Positions 17,701-27,500 of a DNA stretch of 64,000 nucleotides are shown one piece after another. Both the position numbers and the translations under genes were made by a program. Each line of letters opens with the position of its first letter. Within the stretch, counting starts at the first letter, position 1. The stretch is from Planctomycetota bacterium (lineage in GTDB: Bacteria; Planctomycetota; UBA1135; GCA-002686595). The stretch is from positions 310,001-374,000 of the forward strand of contig JABACD010000001.1 in assembly GCA_014237855.1 (NCBI GenBank), in the 5' to 3' direction. Under the pieces are notes generated by a model. That model saw only the letters and a list, made by a program, of their open reading frames with translations, searched no databases and had not been told where the DNA came from.

Positions 17701-18186
17701 TCACTCCCCACCGGGGATCTCGAAGGGGACCATGAGGTCTCGATCAATCAGCTCGCCCTCGCCATCCTTGATCCCAGCTACCCGCAGAACATATTTGCCC
17801 GGCTTGGGTTCGCCTGCGCCAAACGCAATCGTGGCAAATACATACCTGCGCGGCTTGGCTTGATATGGCTCCAGAACGATCTCCGACTCCATCGACGCGC
17901 CAAGTGTTCCTCTCCCCACCACCGACCTGCCCCCCACTTCGACGGTCAGACCCTCGAGGGGGAATTGCACCGGCTCGGCTCCATTGTTCTGGAAGAGAAT
18001 CTCGATGGAGATCTTCTTGCGATCACACCAGGCCCGGTTGATCTGCGCCGAGAGCGAATCCTCTTCGTCGACATAGACCCTGGTAGAGGTGCACGGGCTG
18101 GAAGAACTACCTGAAGCCCCCTCACTCTGGCATGAGGTGGAGCAACAGAGAATCAGGAGTAGCACGATCCACTTGCTCAAGCTCAT
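17701..18186 (-). CDS. Small lipoprotein of unknown function
   Basis: 161 residues. The lipoprotein signal WIVLLLILCCSTSC ends at Cys19, followed by a Ser/Gly-rich linker. The mature part reads as a single beta sandwich (ISIEILFQNNGAEPVQFPL, then EIVLEPYQAKPRRYVF and PGKYVLRVAGI). This pattern is like Ig-like intracellular-proteinase-inhibitor (BsuPI-type) or 'relative-strength' domains that describe an acting force on a neighbouring chain. I do not recognise the family with certainty. It lies between a polysaccharide deacetylase and a GT2 gene on the same strand, so an envelope role is plausible. Confidence 0.6.
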   Translation of the reverse strand: MSLSKWIVLLLILCCSTSCQSEGASGSSSSPCTSTRVYVDEEDSLSAQINRAWCDRKKISIEILFQNNGAEPVQFPLEGLTVEVGGRSVVGRGTLGASMESEIVLEPYQAKPRRYVFATIAFGAGEPKPGKYVLRVAGIKDGEGELIDRDLMVPFEIPGGE

Positions 18187-18240
18187 CCGGTCTTCCTTCT
18201 CCGACGCCTGTAATCGAGTCCACTCATTTCCTCGACCCTG

Positions 18241-19005
18241 TCACTCGGTAAGTAGCTCCTCCACAGTGACCGGACGCAAGCCCCGATGTTCGAGGCCATC
18301 CAGCACGGCAGAGGTTACCGAGACCACGCTCCCCGGCTCTCTGTCTCCATCGTGCAGGAGTACGACCCCCCCGGCCTCTACTCGGGAGAGGATCCTCCTT
18401 GAGACACGCTGAGGGTTGCGCCCTCGCAGATCGTAGCCACGTACTTGCCAGCCAATGATCGAGAGCGACAGCTCTTTCGCCACGGCACCAGTTACATGGT
18501 TAGACAACCCGAACGGCGGACGAAAGTATCTTGGCCTCTCACCAATTGCCTGTGCAATCGCCTCCTGAGCGCCACCGACCTCTTGCAGGGTTCTGCGACG
18601 AAAGTAGAAGTTGTTCCACACCGAGTGTGTATTGCTGTGGTTACCAATCATGTGGCCAGCAGATCGCATGCGGCGAACCAGTTCGGAGTTAGCGCGCACC
18701 TTTTCACCCACACAGAAGAAGGTCGCTCGCACCCCGCGCTCTTCCAGCAGATCAAGGAGTGCGGGAGTCGCCTGTGGATCTGGGCCATCATCGTAGGTCA
18801 GTGCGACCTCCGGTCGGCCAGTGTCCGACCGCCAGGTCGCACGGCACAGGAGACCAGATCTCAACGAGAACACAGCCCACATTCCGATCCCCACATGCAG
18901 GCCAAGGACGATTGGCAGGTGCACATGCGCGTGATCAGGCCAGATCCAGAGGGCTGTCACCGCGACCGCCACTGTCGCCAGGAGGAAGTACAGGGGTCGG
19001 ATCAT
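18241..19005 (-). CDS. Polysaccharide deacetylase (NodB/CDA1 family), membrane-anchored
   Basis: 254 residues from the ATG at 19005, chosen because CCTGGGGGAGGCGGG precedes it (clear Shine-Dalgarno) and the longer reading from 19299 would overlap the divergent methyltransferase. Two N-terminal hydrophobic helices (LYFLLATVAVAVTALWIW and VLGLHVGIGMWAVF) precede the NodB domain. This has VALTYDDGPDP (catalytic Asp and metal Asp), IGNHSNTHS (two metal His), YFRPPFG and GGVVLLHDGD (catalytic His). It deacetylates N-acetyl or O-acetyl sugars in an envelope or exported polymer. Bacterial relatives with two N-terminal helices are common in polysaccharide loci. Confidence 0.85.
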   Translation of the reverse strand: MIRPLYFLLATVAVAVTALWIWPDHAHVHLPIVLGLHVGIGMWAVFSLRSGLLCRATWRSDTGRPEVALTYDDGPDPQATPALLDLLEERGVRATFFCVGEKVRANSELVRRMRSAGHMIGNHSNTHSVWNNFYFRRRTLQEVGGAQEAIAQAIGERPRYFRPPFGLSNHVTGAVAKELSLSIIGWQVRGYDLRGRNPQRVSRRILSRVEAGGVVLLHDGDREPGSVVSVTSAVLDGLEHRGLRPVTVEELLTE

Positions 19006-19200
19006 CCCGCCTCCCCCAGGGGGACCTGACCAGCCCCGGTCGTGAAGCGGGTACCCCCGAGGATCCGAGGAGATGGGCAGAGAGCCCAAGATCCCCCATC
19101 CGAAGCGTCGCAGCCTGCCAAGCAAGGACTCATGTGGTTGCGAGGATATCACATCCAAGGGGTCAGCTCTGGCCTTACCCCCCGGTACCCTGGGCCGGTC

Positions 19201-19977
19201 ATGGCGACCACCAATCCAGTGAGGATCGACAGCTCCCGCTTCGAGCAGGGTGCCAGAAAGTGCGCCGACCTCTACCGGCCGGACGGCCGTCTTGCTCACG
19301 GCTACGTCAGGGGAAAGCTACTCGGCGATCCCGTCTACCGACAGCTCATCGAACGTGGCCCCTTCGCAGAACCGATAATCGACCTGGGCTGTGGCCGGGG
19401 CCAAACTGGGCTCCTGATCTCGGTCCTGTTCTCCGAGGTCTCGGTACACGGATTCGACTGGCATGCAGAGAAGCTCGAGCGCGCGCGTCGTGCAGCCAGC
19501 CGTGCCGACAGCAGCCAGGGCCTCACCTTCAGCACCGGAGACCTTCGGAATCTGGATTATCCCCCGGCCAAGACCCTCCTGATGCTCGACGTCCTTCACT
19601 ACAACCCGCTTGAGATCCAGGACCAGATGCTCGATCGGGCAGCTAGCTGCCTCCTTCCTGGAGGCCGACTCTTCATTCGCGAGGTGGACGCCAGAGCCGG
19701 CTGGCGTGCCAGGACAAACATGCTTCAAGAGCGGCTCGGCTGCCTCCTGGGCATCAATCGCGGGGCGACCCTTCGTTTTCGATCAGCCGACTCGATCGAG
19801 GCGATCCTAAGATCACATGGACTCGACACTCGTCGATGCAGCAGCTGGGAGGGAACGCCCCTCGCCAATGTCCTGATCGAGGCCAGCCGGGCTCCGAAAT
19901 CAACCGGCTCCACGGATCTGACCTGTTCAGAGAGACCCTCCGCTCCAGGAGCCGGCCATTCCCCGAATCGAGACTGA
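19201..19977 (+). CDS. Class I SAM-dependent methyltransferase
   Basis: 258 residues from the ATG at 19201; an upstream in-frame start at 19042 would overlap the divergent gene and adds no recognisable sequence. IIDLGCGRGQTGLL is the SAM-binding motif I. HGFDWHAEKLERARR gives the acidic residue at the end of strand 2. LLMLDVLHYNPLEIQDQMLDRAASCLLPGGRLFIREVD covers the post-strand-4 region through motif III. The substrate is unknown; LHYNP in place of the usual 'LHH' resembles lipid or quinone-type methyltransferases. A hairpin immediately follows the stop. Confidence 0.75.
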   Translation: MATTNPVRIDSSRFEQGARKCADLYRPDGRLAHGYVRGKLLGDPVYRQLIERGPFAEPIIDLGCGRGQTGLLISVLFSEVSVHGFDWHAEKLERARRAASRADSSQGLTFSTGDLRNLDYPPAKTLLMLDVLHYNPLEIQDQMLDRAASCLLPGGRLFIREVDARAGWRARTNMLQERLGCLLGINRGATLRFRSADSIEAILRSHGLDTRRCSSWEGTPLANVLIEASRAPKSTGSTDLTCSERPSAPGAGHSPNRD

Positions 19978-20009
19978 CCCGTCCTTACGGGCCTCTCTAG
20001 CGAGTTTTT
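19978..20009 (+). terminator. Hairpin and T-tract after the methyltransferase gene
   Basis: CCCGT (19978-19982), loop CCTT, ACGGG (19987-19991), beginning at the base after the TGA. A TTTTT tract comes 13 nt later (20005-20009), further than in a canonical intrinsic terminator. Confidence 0.35.
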
Positions 20010-20067
20010 GACCTGGCCAAGCTCGAAGGTCCTTGGCTCTTCGCGCCGAGAGTCCGAAGTCTGACCC

Positions 20068-20856
20068 ATGAAGTACTCGTTTCGGACCGTCGAACTCGCC
20101 CTGCTCCTGCTGCCCCTTGCGACAGGCTGTGCCATACCCTCGGCGGACATCATTCCCCGCTACGGCCAACTCGACATCGATGGCCACTTCGGAGTTACAG
20201 AGGACCCCGGTCCGATCCCCGTGACCGATCTGGGAGAGGCCGGGTTCGGTGATGACGACGGATACTTTGGCGCGAGGGCAGACTTCGACTTTGGATCACC
20301 GATCCTCACGATCTCCGGCCAGCAGTCGACTCACAAGGGCCGCGGCACGATTGACGTCGACCTGGATGCAAGCGACGGAATGATCGCTGCCGGCTCAACT
20401 GTCGACACGGACATGGACTTCGGTCTCTACCAGATGGCCGTCACATTCGACCTCATTCCAACGGACGTGGTCGACGCGGGACTGGGTCTTGGTGTCACTC
20501 TGGTGAACGTTGACGCGACTCTCATGGACGTGAGCACCTTGGAGAGCGTCGAGGTGGACGAGTTCCTGCCTATCCCCGTGCTCGTCGCTCGGGTTGGTGT
20601 GGACCTCGGCGACTTCGAGGCCGTCGGGCTCGCCTCTGGATTCGACCTCAGCACGAACGGTGACAGCGTCAGCAACTTCGACCTCGACCTGCTGGCCCGC
20701 TACCGCCTCTTCGGGGGCGACGATCGATTGGCCGGCTCACTTGGCATCGGCTATCGCTTTACCAAGCTCGGGATCGACTACGACGATGATGGCGATCGAA
20801 TCGACGTGGACATCCGGCTCAATGGCCCCTACCTGGCTTTCGTATTCAGCCTCTGA
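20068..20856 (+). CDS. Predicted outer-membrane lipoprotein, beta-rich
   Basis: 262 residues. A lipobox (LLPLATGC, Cys21) is followed by an acidic, glycine-rich sequence of alternating strands: ADFDFGSPILTISG, VDTDMDFGLYQMAVTFDLI, FDLDLLARYRLFGG and YRFTKLGIDYDDDGDRID. It ends YLAFVFSL, with an aromatic residue near the C-terminus as in beta-barrel proteins. The strand periodicity suggests an eight-stranded barrel of the OmpA/OprF-like size. Asp-rich loops such as DYDDDGDRID may bind calcium. No specific family is recognised. Confidence 0.55.
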   Translation: MKYSFRTVELALLLLPLATGCAIPSADIIPRYGQLDIDGHFGVTEDPGPIPVTDLGEAGFGDDDGYFGARADFDFGSPILTISGQQSTHKGRGTIDVDLDASDGMIAAGSTVDTDMDFGLYQMAVTFDLIPTDVVDAGLGLGVTLVNVDATLMDVSTLESVEVDEFLPIPVLVARVGVDLGDFEAVGLASGFDLSTNGDSVSNFDLDLLARYRLFGGDDRLAGSLGIGYRFTKLGIDYDDDGDRIDVDIRLNGPYLAFVFSL

Positions 20857-20863
20857 GCCAAGC

Positions 20864-20877
20864 TGGCCTGGTGGCCA
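20864..20877. terminator. Short hairpin between convergent genes
   Basis: TGGCC, loop TGGT, GGCCA lies between the lipoprotein stop (20856) and the convergent glycosyltransferase stop (20913). The stem is only 5 bp with no T-run, so this is a weak candidate. Confidence 0.2.
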
Positions 20878-20912
20878 TGTCAGCCTTCGACCGAGTCAGG
20901 AGGATGGACACC

Positions 20913-22652
20913 TCACTGGCTCTTCTTCTCCTCGGTTGCCTTGCTCTGATTTCGACGGCCGGGCTTGGACTTGCTATGAGGTGAGCCACGCTGTCCGTCT
21001 GGTCGGGATGGCTCCAACTTTGGGCCCCGGCCAGGAAAAATCGCCCTGATCCCCGCCGGCGGAAAGATGTCGGCAATCTCAAGGGCTCGTTCGCGCTCGA
21101 TCACGACAAATACCTGCTGCGGCCACGTGCTGTAGTAATCATAGTTTGCCGATGGAGGCCCGAAGGCTCTCACCAGCAGTCCAGGGTCGTTGCTCGGCCA
21201 ATAGCCTTGCTCGAGGAGCTCGTTCTGCAAGGCAACCAGATACTCGGCGCTCTTGTCAGGCCTCTTGGTCGTGTGCTCCAGAGTCTTGTACTCATACTTC
21301 TTCAGCAACTGGGCCAGGACAGGTGAGAGCTGGTAGCGGTGCTCGGGCGTTGCCTCAAGGTAGTCGTAGACTTCTGCGAGCTGCCCCTCGGGTGTGTAGG
21401 TGTCCACATCTTCAGCAGCGGTCAGTACCGCATCGGCGTTGACCCCTACTGCCACGACAACAAGGGCACTGAATACTCCCCGAACGACTGGCTGACGACA
21501 GTGGTCCCACACGACTCCAAATCCTCTGGCGCTCAGAATGGCGCCGTACGGCATCAGCACGAGCAGGTTGCGCACAAACATCACCCGCTGCGTGGAAATG
21601 AAGAGCACGTAGACGACTGGAACACAGAGCATCACCACAGCCAGCCATCGCGACTCGCGCCACAGGGCACCGAGCCCAAGCAAGCCCAGGATGGAGAAGA
21701 AGAGAGAGATCAAGAGGTCCGTCGAAGGCCCCGCGACGACCAGATAACGAATCATGCGCCAGAGATGGTCAAGACCCGCCGTCACCGTGAAGCCAAAGTG
21801 GCCAAATCGATAGTGATCACGCTCATAAGTGATGTCTTCTATGAAGTCCATCGGCCGTATCAGAGCACCGGGCGTGATCATGAAGAACACCAGCAAACTC
21901 AAGAGTCCAAGGAACAGGTAGTCCTTGAACCGCCGGCGCTGCTGAATCAGGAGCAGGATGATTGGCAGGGAGAGAATCCCTGCCAGATACTTGGTCGAGG
22001 TAGCCAGCCCTAGCCCCGTAGCAGCCAGTATCAGCCAGCAGGACTCGCCTGGTTTCCGATAGGCCTTGATGAGCATGACAATCGTGAATGCCACGAACTG
22101 CATCATGATCGCGTCAGGAGCAACCCACCTGGAGTGATAGCCCACCTCAAATGACACGGCCAAGAGCATCGCTGCCAGGAGAGCTTCGAGATTGCTCCTC
22201 CCCCAGGCAAGCATGGCGGCGAAGACCCACACGAGCACTGCCGAGCTTAGAATCATGAAGTGGCGTCGCACCCTCAACATGAAGGAATCTGACTGAATCA
22301 CAGCGGCGACGGTCTTCTTGTACTCGTCCTCCTCTTCGTCGAGGTCGTAGGCCTCGGTCAACTGAGAGGTAGAAGCGAACATCCCCACCAAGAATGTCAT
22401 GGAGGGGTAGTTGTATGCAGCCGGCAGCATCGTCTTGGTGCGGGCGGCGGTGGAGTAGTCAATCACCCGATGCCCTTCGTCCCAGTGCCGCCCAAAGTCG
22501 ATGCCGAGCTCCCCTGCCCAGAGAAACAGGCCGAGAGGCAACGCAAGCAAGAGCCAGCGACTAAAGTGAAGCAGAGGGTGTGCCTTACGGGGGGGGGTGC
22601 CCGAGTCCCCTCCCTGCTCGCCTCTGTTCGACTCTTCTTGCTCCTCTAGCAT
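20913..22652 (-). CDS. Multi-pass membrane glycosyltransferase (GT39/PMT-like, ArnT family fold)
   Basis: 579 residues from the ATG at 22652, which has GGAGG 4 nt upstream; the longer reading from 22856 adds 68 unrelated residues. After a hydrophilic N-terminus come about ten transmembrane helices. The first extracytoplasmic loop contains DFGRHWDEGH, where the Asp-Glu pair corresponds to the catalytic acidic residues of GT-C enzymes. It probably moves a sugar from a polyprenyl-phosphate donor to protein or lipid outside the cytoplasmic membrane. The soluble tail is rich in Lys/Arg (GRRNQSKATEEKKSQ). A nine-cytosine run in the sense strand at 22589-22597 covers codons 19-22, upstream of the first helix. 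Confidence 0.75.
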   Translation of the reverse strand: MLEEQEESNRGEQGGDSGTPPRKAHPLLHFSRWLLLALPLGLFLWAGELGIDFGRHWDEGHRVIDYSTAARTKTMLPAAYNYPSMTFLVGMFASTSQLTEAYDLDEEEDEYKKTVAAVIQSDSFMLRVRRHFMILSSAVLVWVFAAMLAWGRSNLEALLAAMLLAVSFEVGYHSRWVAPDAIMMQFVAFTIVMLIKAYRKPGESCWLILAATGLGLATSTKYLAGILSLPIILLLIQQRRRFKDYLFLGLLSLLVFFMITPGALIRPMDFIEDITYERDHYRFGHFGFTVTAGLDHLWRMIRYLVVAGPSTDLLISLFFSILGLLGLGALWRESRWLAVVMLCVPVVYVLFISTQRVMFVRNLLVLMPYGAILSARGFGVVWDHCRQPVVRGVFSALVVVAVGVNADAVLTAAEDVDTYTPEGQLAEVYDYLEATPEHRYQLSPVLAQLLKKYEYKTLEHTTKRPDKSAEYLVALQNELLEQGYWPSNDPGLLVRAFGPPSANYDYYSTWPQQVFVVIERERALEIADIFPPAGIRAIFPGRGPKLEPSRPDGQRGSPHSKSKPGRRNQSKATEEKKSQ

Positions 22653-22877
22653 TTGACCTCCGAGGCCACCTCGCTGCTCAGCAATCTTACCGGGTAGCCT
22701 CGAACGGCCAAACAATGAGCATACAACGACCACAGCAGGATATATGACCAGCGGCGCCCTAATTGCTTCAACTCGTTGCGGAACCCGAAACAAATTCGCT
22801 CCACCCTCAAGAGAATCCTGCGCTAAATTAGGGCACTTCCATGGCTCGCTTGACAAAGCCCAATGCTTTGTAACCTA

Positions 22878-24560
22878 ATGAAATCAACACTGACTCACCC
22901 GCTTGGACGGCTCCTGTGGCTGATCATCTTGCTGACCGGCCCTCTGACCCTCTCCGTCAAAGCGCAGAAGAATGCCACCAAGTATCGTGAGTTTCCGGCC
23001 CTTGGATTCGAGTTCAAGCCGCTCAAGGACTTCTCCGATGTTCCGGTCATCGACCGACTGAAAGCCCAGGGGATCGTAGGCCAGTTCGAGGCGGAGCGCG
23101 GCCCTCAAGTCAAGTTCGCGGACGGCGGTCGCCACGAGTACAAGCCCAGCCTCAAGGTCTACTACCAGAAACCTGAGGGTCCCACGACCGGTAGTGACAA
23201 GCAGGCGAAGCGTGAGGTCGACGAACGCCAAAGCGCGGAGGAATTCGTCTTGAGCCTCTACGGCGCGGCTCTTCGAGGAACTGAATTCGAGCCCGAGATC
23301 ACCGAGTTCAAGGCCGCCAAGAAACGAGTTGGTGAGCGCGCCACGATGGTTGGCACCCTGAAGACAAACGTAGGCGACATCGAGGTCTCGTTTGATGTCT
23401 TCACCTATGTGCTTACTCACGCCAAGGTGATCTTCGTCTGGGACTATCCGGCTGACGAGAAGACCGCCAAGAAGTGGTCGAAGGCCATCGAGAAGTCGAT
23501 GAAGACCTTTCAGCTGATGAAGAAAGGAGCGACCACCACTGATGTCACCAGCGTCAACTCGGATAGCAGCTACGAAGACCTCATCACTTATCACCGAAAT
23601 GAGGTTGCCCAGACACCGGGCTGGCGGCTAGTTGAGACGCCCAGCAAGCAGTACCTGATCAAGACCAATAGCGACAAGGACAAGCACATCAAGGAGGTCG
23701 TCGCGCGACTGGAGGCCTCTCGCAAGCTCTACGAGGAGGACTTCCCGCCCGCCAGCCCAATCACCTCGATCTCAGTCGTCCGTGTCTGTGCCACCGAGAG
23801 CGACTTCCACACCTACGGCGGAACTGGGGGTGGCGTTGCCGGCTGGTTCAATCCGCGCTCCGAAGAGCTCGTGCTCTACTTCGGTGACGGCGGCAAGGAC
23901 TCCACCCTATCGGTCATGGCACACGAGGGCTTTCACCAGTACTGCCACTTCCTCTTCGGCCGAGCAGAGGCGCATCGATGGTTCGACGAGGGCCACGGTG
24001 ACTACTATGGAGCTTGGAAGATGAAGGGGAGGAAGCTCGTCCCGAACGACGACATGAAGGGTGGCCTGGCCAGGATCCCCGAGATCAAGGAAATGCTCCG
24101 TAATGGCACCATCAAGCCCCTCTCGGAGCACATTCGTGCGGATCACGCAACCTGGCAGAACCAGGGCCCCTCCAATGTCTCTTGCTACGCTCAGTCCTTC
24201 TCCTTGATCTACTACCTACGCGAGGGATCCCGCGGCAAGGTCAAGCGCAAGTACTGGGATAAGAGCTACGCGGAGATCATCCCCAGCTACATGGCCGAGC
24301 TGAACAAGGGCTATCAGGCTGTGTACGAGGAGGTCCGCAAGGAGGGGCAGGAGATGCTCGACAGGCTCAACGAGTTGGACCCAGACGACGTGGACCCTGA
24401 GGCCAAACAGGCTGCTGAGGATCGCCTGAACAAGCCTTGGGACTATGCGCGTGGCAACAAGGACGAGATCTGGGAGGCAGCCATGGAGGCCTCCTGGGGA
24501 AAAATCGACGAGAAGGAGTTCGAGGAGCGCTGGCTGGCCTACGTGGATGACGTGCTCTAG
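22878..24560 (+). CDS. Secreted zinc-peptidase-like protein with HExxH
   Basis: 560 residues from the ATG at 22878; an ATG at 22863 is also possible, and neither has a clear ribosome site. There is a signal peptide, LLWLIILLTGPLTLSVKAQ. Residues about 20-200 form an alpha/beta domain of unknown type. From about residue 230 the sequence is peptidase-like: VMAHEGFHQY (HEGFH, 349-353) followed by HRWFDEGHGDYYG. The Glu there sits about 20 residues after the second His, as in gluzincins. This resembles DUF1570-type planctomycete peptidases, but I cannot confirm the family. An AAAGC/GCTTT inverted repeat spans 22856-22870, just before the start. Confidence 0.65.
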   Translation: MKSTLTHPLGRLLWLIILLTGPLTLSVKAQKNATKYREFPALGFEFKPLKDFSDVPVIDRLKAQGIVGQFEAERGPQVKFADGGRHEYKPSLKVYYQKPEGPTTGSDKQAKREVDERQSAEEFVLSLYGAALRGTEFEPEITEFKAAKKRVGERATMVGTLKTNVGDIEVSFDVFTYVLTHAKVIFVWDYPADEKTAKKWSKAIEKSMKTFQLMKKGATTTDVTSVNSDSSYEDLITYHRNEVAQTPGWRLVETPSKQYLIKTNSDKDKHIKEVVARLEASRKLYEEDFPPASPITSISVVRVCATESDFHTYGGTGGGVAGWFNPRSEELVLYFGDGGKDSTLSVMAHEGFHQYCHFLFGRAEAHRWFDEGHGDYYGAWKMKGRKLVPNDDMKGGLARIPEIKEMLRNGTIKPLSEHIRADHATWQNQGPSNVSCYAQSFSLIYYLREGSRGKVKRKYWDKSYAEIIPSYMAELNKGYQAVYEEVRKEGQEMLDRLNELDPDDVDPEAKQAAEDRLNKPWDYARGNKDEIWEAAMEASWGKIDEKEFEERWLAYVDDVL

Positions 24561-24594
24561 CGCTCTCCGTGGCCACGCCTGACAGCGCGCCCGA

Positions 24595-27500
24595 TCACTC
24601 CCGACCTACAATCGGATAGAGGACGATGTTGCGGAAGTGGATCTCTGCCCCTTCCGACTGCAGGCAGATCGGACCGGCAACCTCCTCGCACCAGCGTGCG
24701 GTGTTCTGCAAATCCCCGTTGACGACCAGGCTGAGATCTCCGCGATCCATGGTGATCTCGTAGTGGTTCCACTCACCAAGAGGTCTCTCGTTGCAGGGCG
24801 CTTGCTTGACAGTCCTGCGGCCACTGGTGTGAGCCGGGTCCACGAGCATGGGGACGGAGTCGATGTTCCAGATATCACCCGCGCTTCGACTCTGTAGCTG
24901 GGCCTCGATCGACTTCGGCCAGACCTTATCGCCCCCAACCTTTCGAAGCAGGACACCCGAGTTTCCCGCACCCTTATCCGGGTCGAAGCGCCAGTCCAGC
25001 TCGAGGCGGAAGTTCTCATAGCTCCCCTTGGTCGCGATGTAGCCGATCGGGTTGCCCTTGCATCGCAACACACCTCCCTCTTCCACGCTCCAGACATCAC
25101 TCATCGTCGCCTGGGGGTCGCGCAGATGAAAGTCCCAGCCAGCGAGGCTCTTGCCATCGAAGAGCACAACCGGCTCTCCGAAGACCGGGGAGGAGCTCCG
25201 CTCTTCCATCAGAAAGCTGGTCAGGTCGGCAAGTCCTTGTGCTCCAAGGCCGAGCGCAACGCCCTGGGGCATGATCGAAGTACTCTGCCGTTCGCGCGCC
25301 AGGATGTCATCGCGAGCGATCACATGACGCATCCCACTGGTGTCCTTGAGCACGACGCTCTCTCCATCCGCCAGGATGAATCCGCTCAGATAGCCTTCAC
25401 CCTCCACCTGCAAGAGCCAGGAGTCGTAACCGAAGGCGATCCCCGCCGAGGGATTGAGAATTGAGTCCATCAGCTCGGCACGGCCATACTTGGCGCCTAT
25501 CTCGGTCAGGTCGGGGCCAATGTCTCGGCCGAGGCCATCGAAGGTGTGGCAGGTCGAGCAGAGGGCTTCCTCGCCCTGAAAGATGAGACGACCACGGGCA
25601 CTATCACCCTCCAGTGCGAGGAGCTCCGCCAGGGGGGGCAGGCTAGCGGACTCCTCCCCCGGACGATCGAACACCTCGCTCGCAAGCGCGCGCACGGCGA
25701 TATCGGGGTTCTCGAAGATCGCCGTCTGTACAGCGACGCGAAGCCCTTCGGGCAGCTGCTCATCCCTGGCGCGGCGAATCAAGAGCAACCCACCTTCGGG
25801 ATCACCGGCCAGGGCTAGAGCCGCAGCCTCTCGGGCCGCGAATCCGGCATCACCATCAAGCATCACCGCCTCGTTCGCCAGGAGCTGGCTACGATCACGG
25901 GCTCCCTGGGTGTAGATGGAGAACTCGACTGAAGTCGAGCTGCCGCCTTGTTGGCTCGTACCACCATCATCAGGGCCGACCCGAGACTGGAACGAGACCG
26001 CACCCTGGGGCACCAGGTACTCGAGCGTGGAATTTGCATGGACACCCAACCCCCACCTCATGGGTTCCCCACCGACGCTCAGCCTCCCACCACTGGCATT
26101 CTTGTTGATGCCTACATTCCCCCAGCCGGCCTCGGCCTTGACCCAGGTGCACTCACTCAGAGGTATCTCCCCTCCGTCTTCGGTCACAAAACGCGGCTCA
26201 ATCCAGTCAGCCCAGTCACAGGAGTTGCCATCTCCACCATCCTTGACCACGAGCCATAGCCGCTCGATTCGGACCAGATCGAGGCTCACTTCTCTTGTTC
26301 CCCTGTGCATGAGGCCACTCGTCCAGACGAGTTCCGCTCGAGCCAGGTCACCTTCTTGGAGCCCCTGACCAAGACCAAACTCGCGCCAGTCGTTCGAGTC
26401 CCGGTGGCGGATCCACCAGGCAGCCCTCTGCCCTGTCGGCCCATCAAGCAAGAGCGCCAGATTGGCCATGGCCTCGGCAGCAGGCCGAGTCGGGATGAAG
26501 GCCAGTGCATCGATCGATTGCATGCGAGCCTCTCCCGACAGGGTCACATCTCGCCCTCTGGCAACAAAGGCCTCGACGGCTGACTCCGGATGTAATCTCC
26601 AGGCGAGGCTCGCGAATGTCTGATCCCAGTTGGAGGGAGTGTCACCGATCTCCGCACTTAGCTCCGCGAAGATCTCCTCCTCACACCCACGGGCAGCCGA
26701 ACCGAAGGCCTCGAGGTAGTCACGATCTCGCCCATCGTAGCCACTTGCCAGGGCAAGCATCGCCTCGATGAATCCCTCTTGCTCACGATGAGCTCGAAGA
26801 GCTACCAGCACCTCCCTTCGTACCGCTGGGGACGGGTCTCCGGTGAGAGACTGCAACAACGCCAGGTCACAAGCTCCGACTGATCGCAGTGCCCGCAGGG
26901 CTGCGATCCTCAGCTCGGGGCTCTCATCCTTCAGGTAGGGTCGCACGAGCCCGATTCCCGGCTCTCCCATGCGCGCCAGCCCAAACAACAATCGTGCTCG
27001 CAGCCTTGGATCAGTGCTGTTCTGCAGGGCCTTCCTCGCCACGGGCAGCTGACCGTCGTCCCTATCAAAGAGCAGGGCCGCTCCCAGGGCACGTACACTC
27101 GGCGCTGGAGACACGAAGGCCTGCAGAGCCCCTTGGCTCTCGTTGAGATCGATCGGTGTCAGCTCAGGAGTCGTCCCGGCAGGTGTGATTCGCAGGATGC
27201 GGCCATAGGCTTCGCGGTCCCGAGCCGCATGCCCCCCCACCCCCGGGTCGTACCAGTCGGCGACGAAGATGCTCCCGTCGATCCCGACGCATACGTCGCT
27301 GGGACGAAACCACAGGGCGGCCTCGTCGTCCGACCCTTGTTTTCCGCGGATCAACCAGCCTGGCTCCAGGTCATAGCCCGCGCCCCGCCCCCTGGGGTCG
27401 TGTGCATAGACCACACCTGCACCCGCATCGGCATTGAGCACAGCATCTCCGGCCCATTCATCCATCAGGCGCCCTTCATACACACAGACACCTGTAGGTC

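Noticed and set aside
22850-22876. TTGACA with a possible -10 before the HExxH gene
   Set aside because: The -10 would overlap the start codon or be spaced 15 nt; not convincing.
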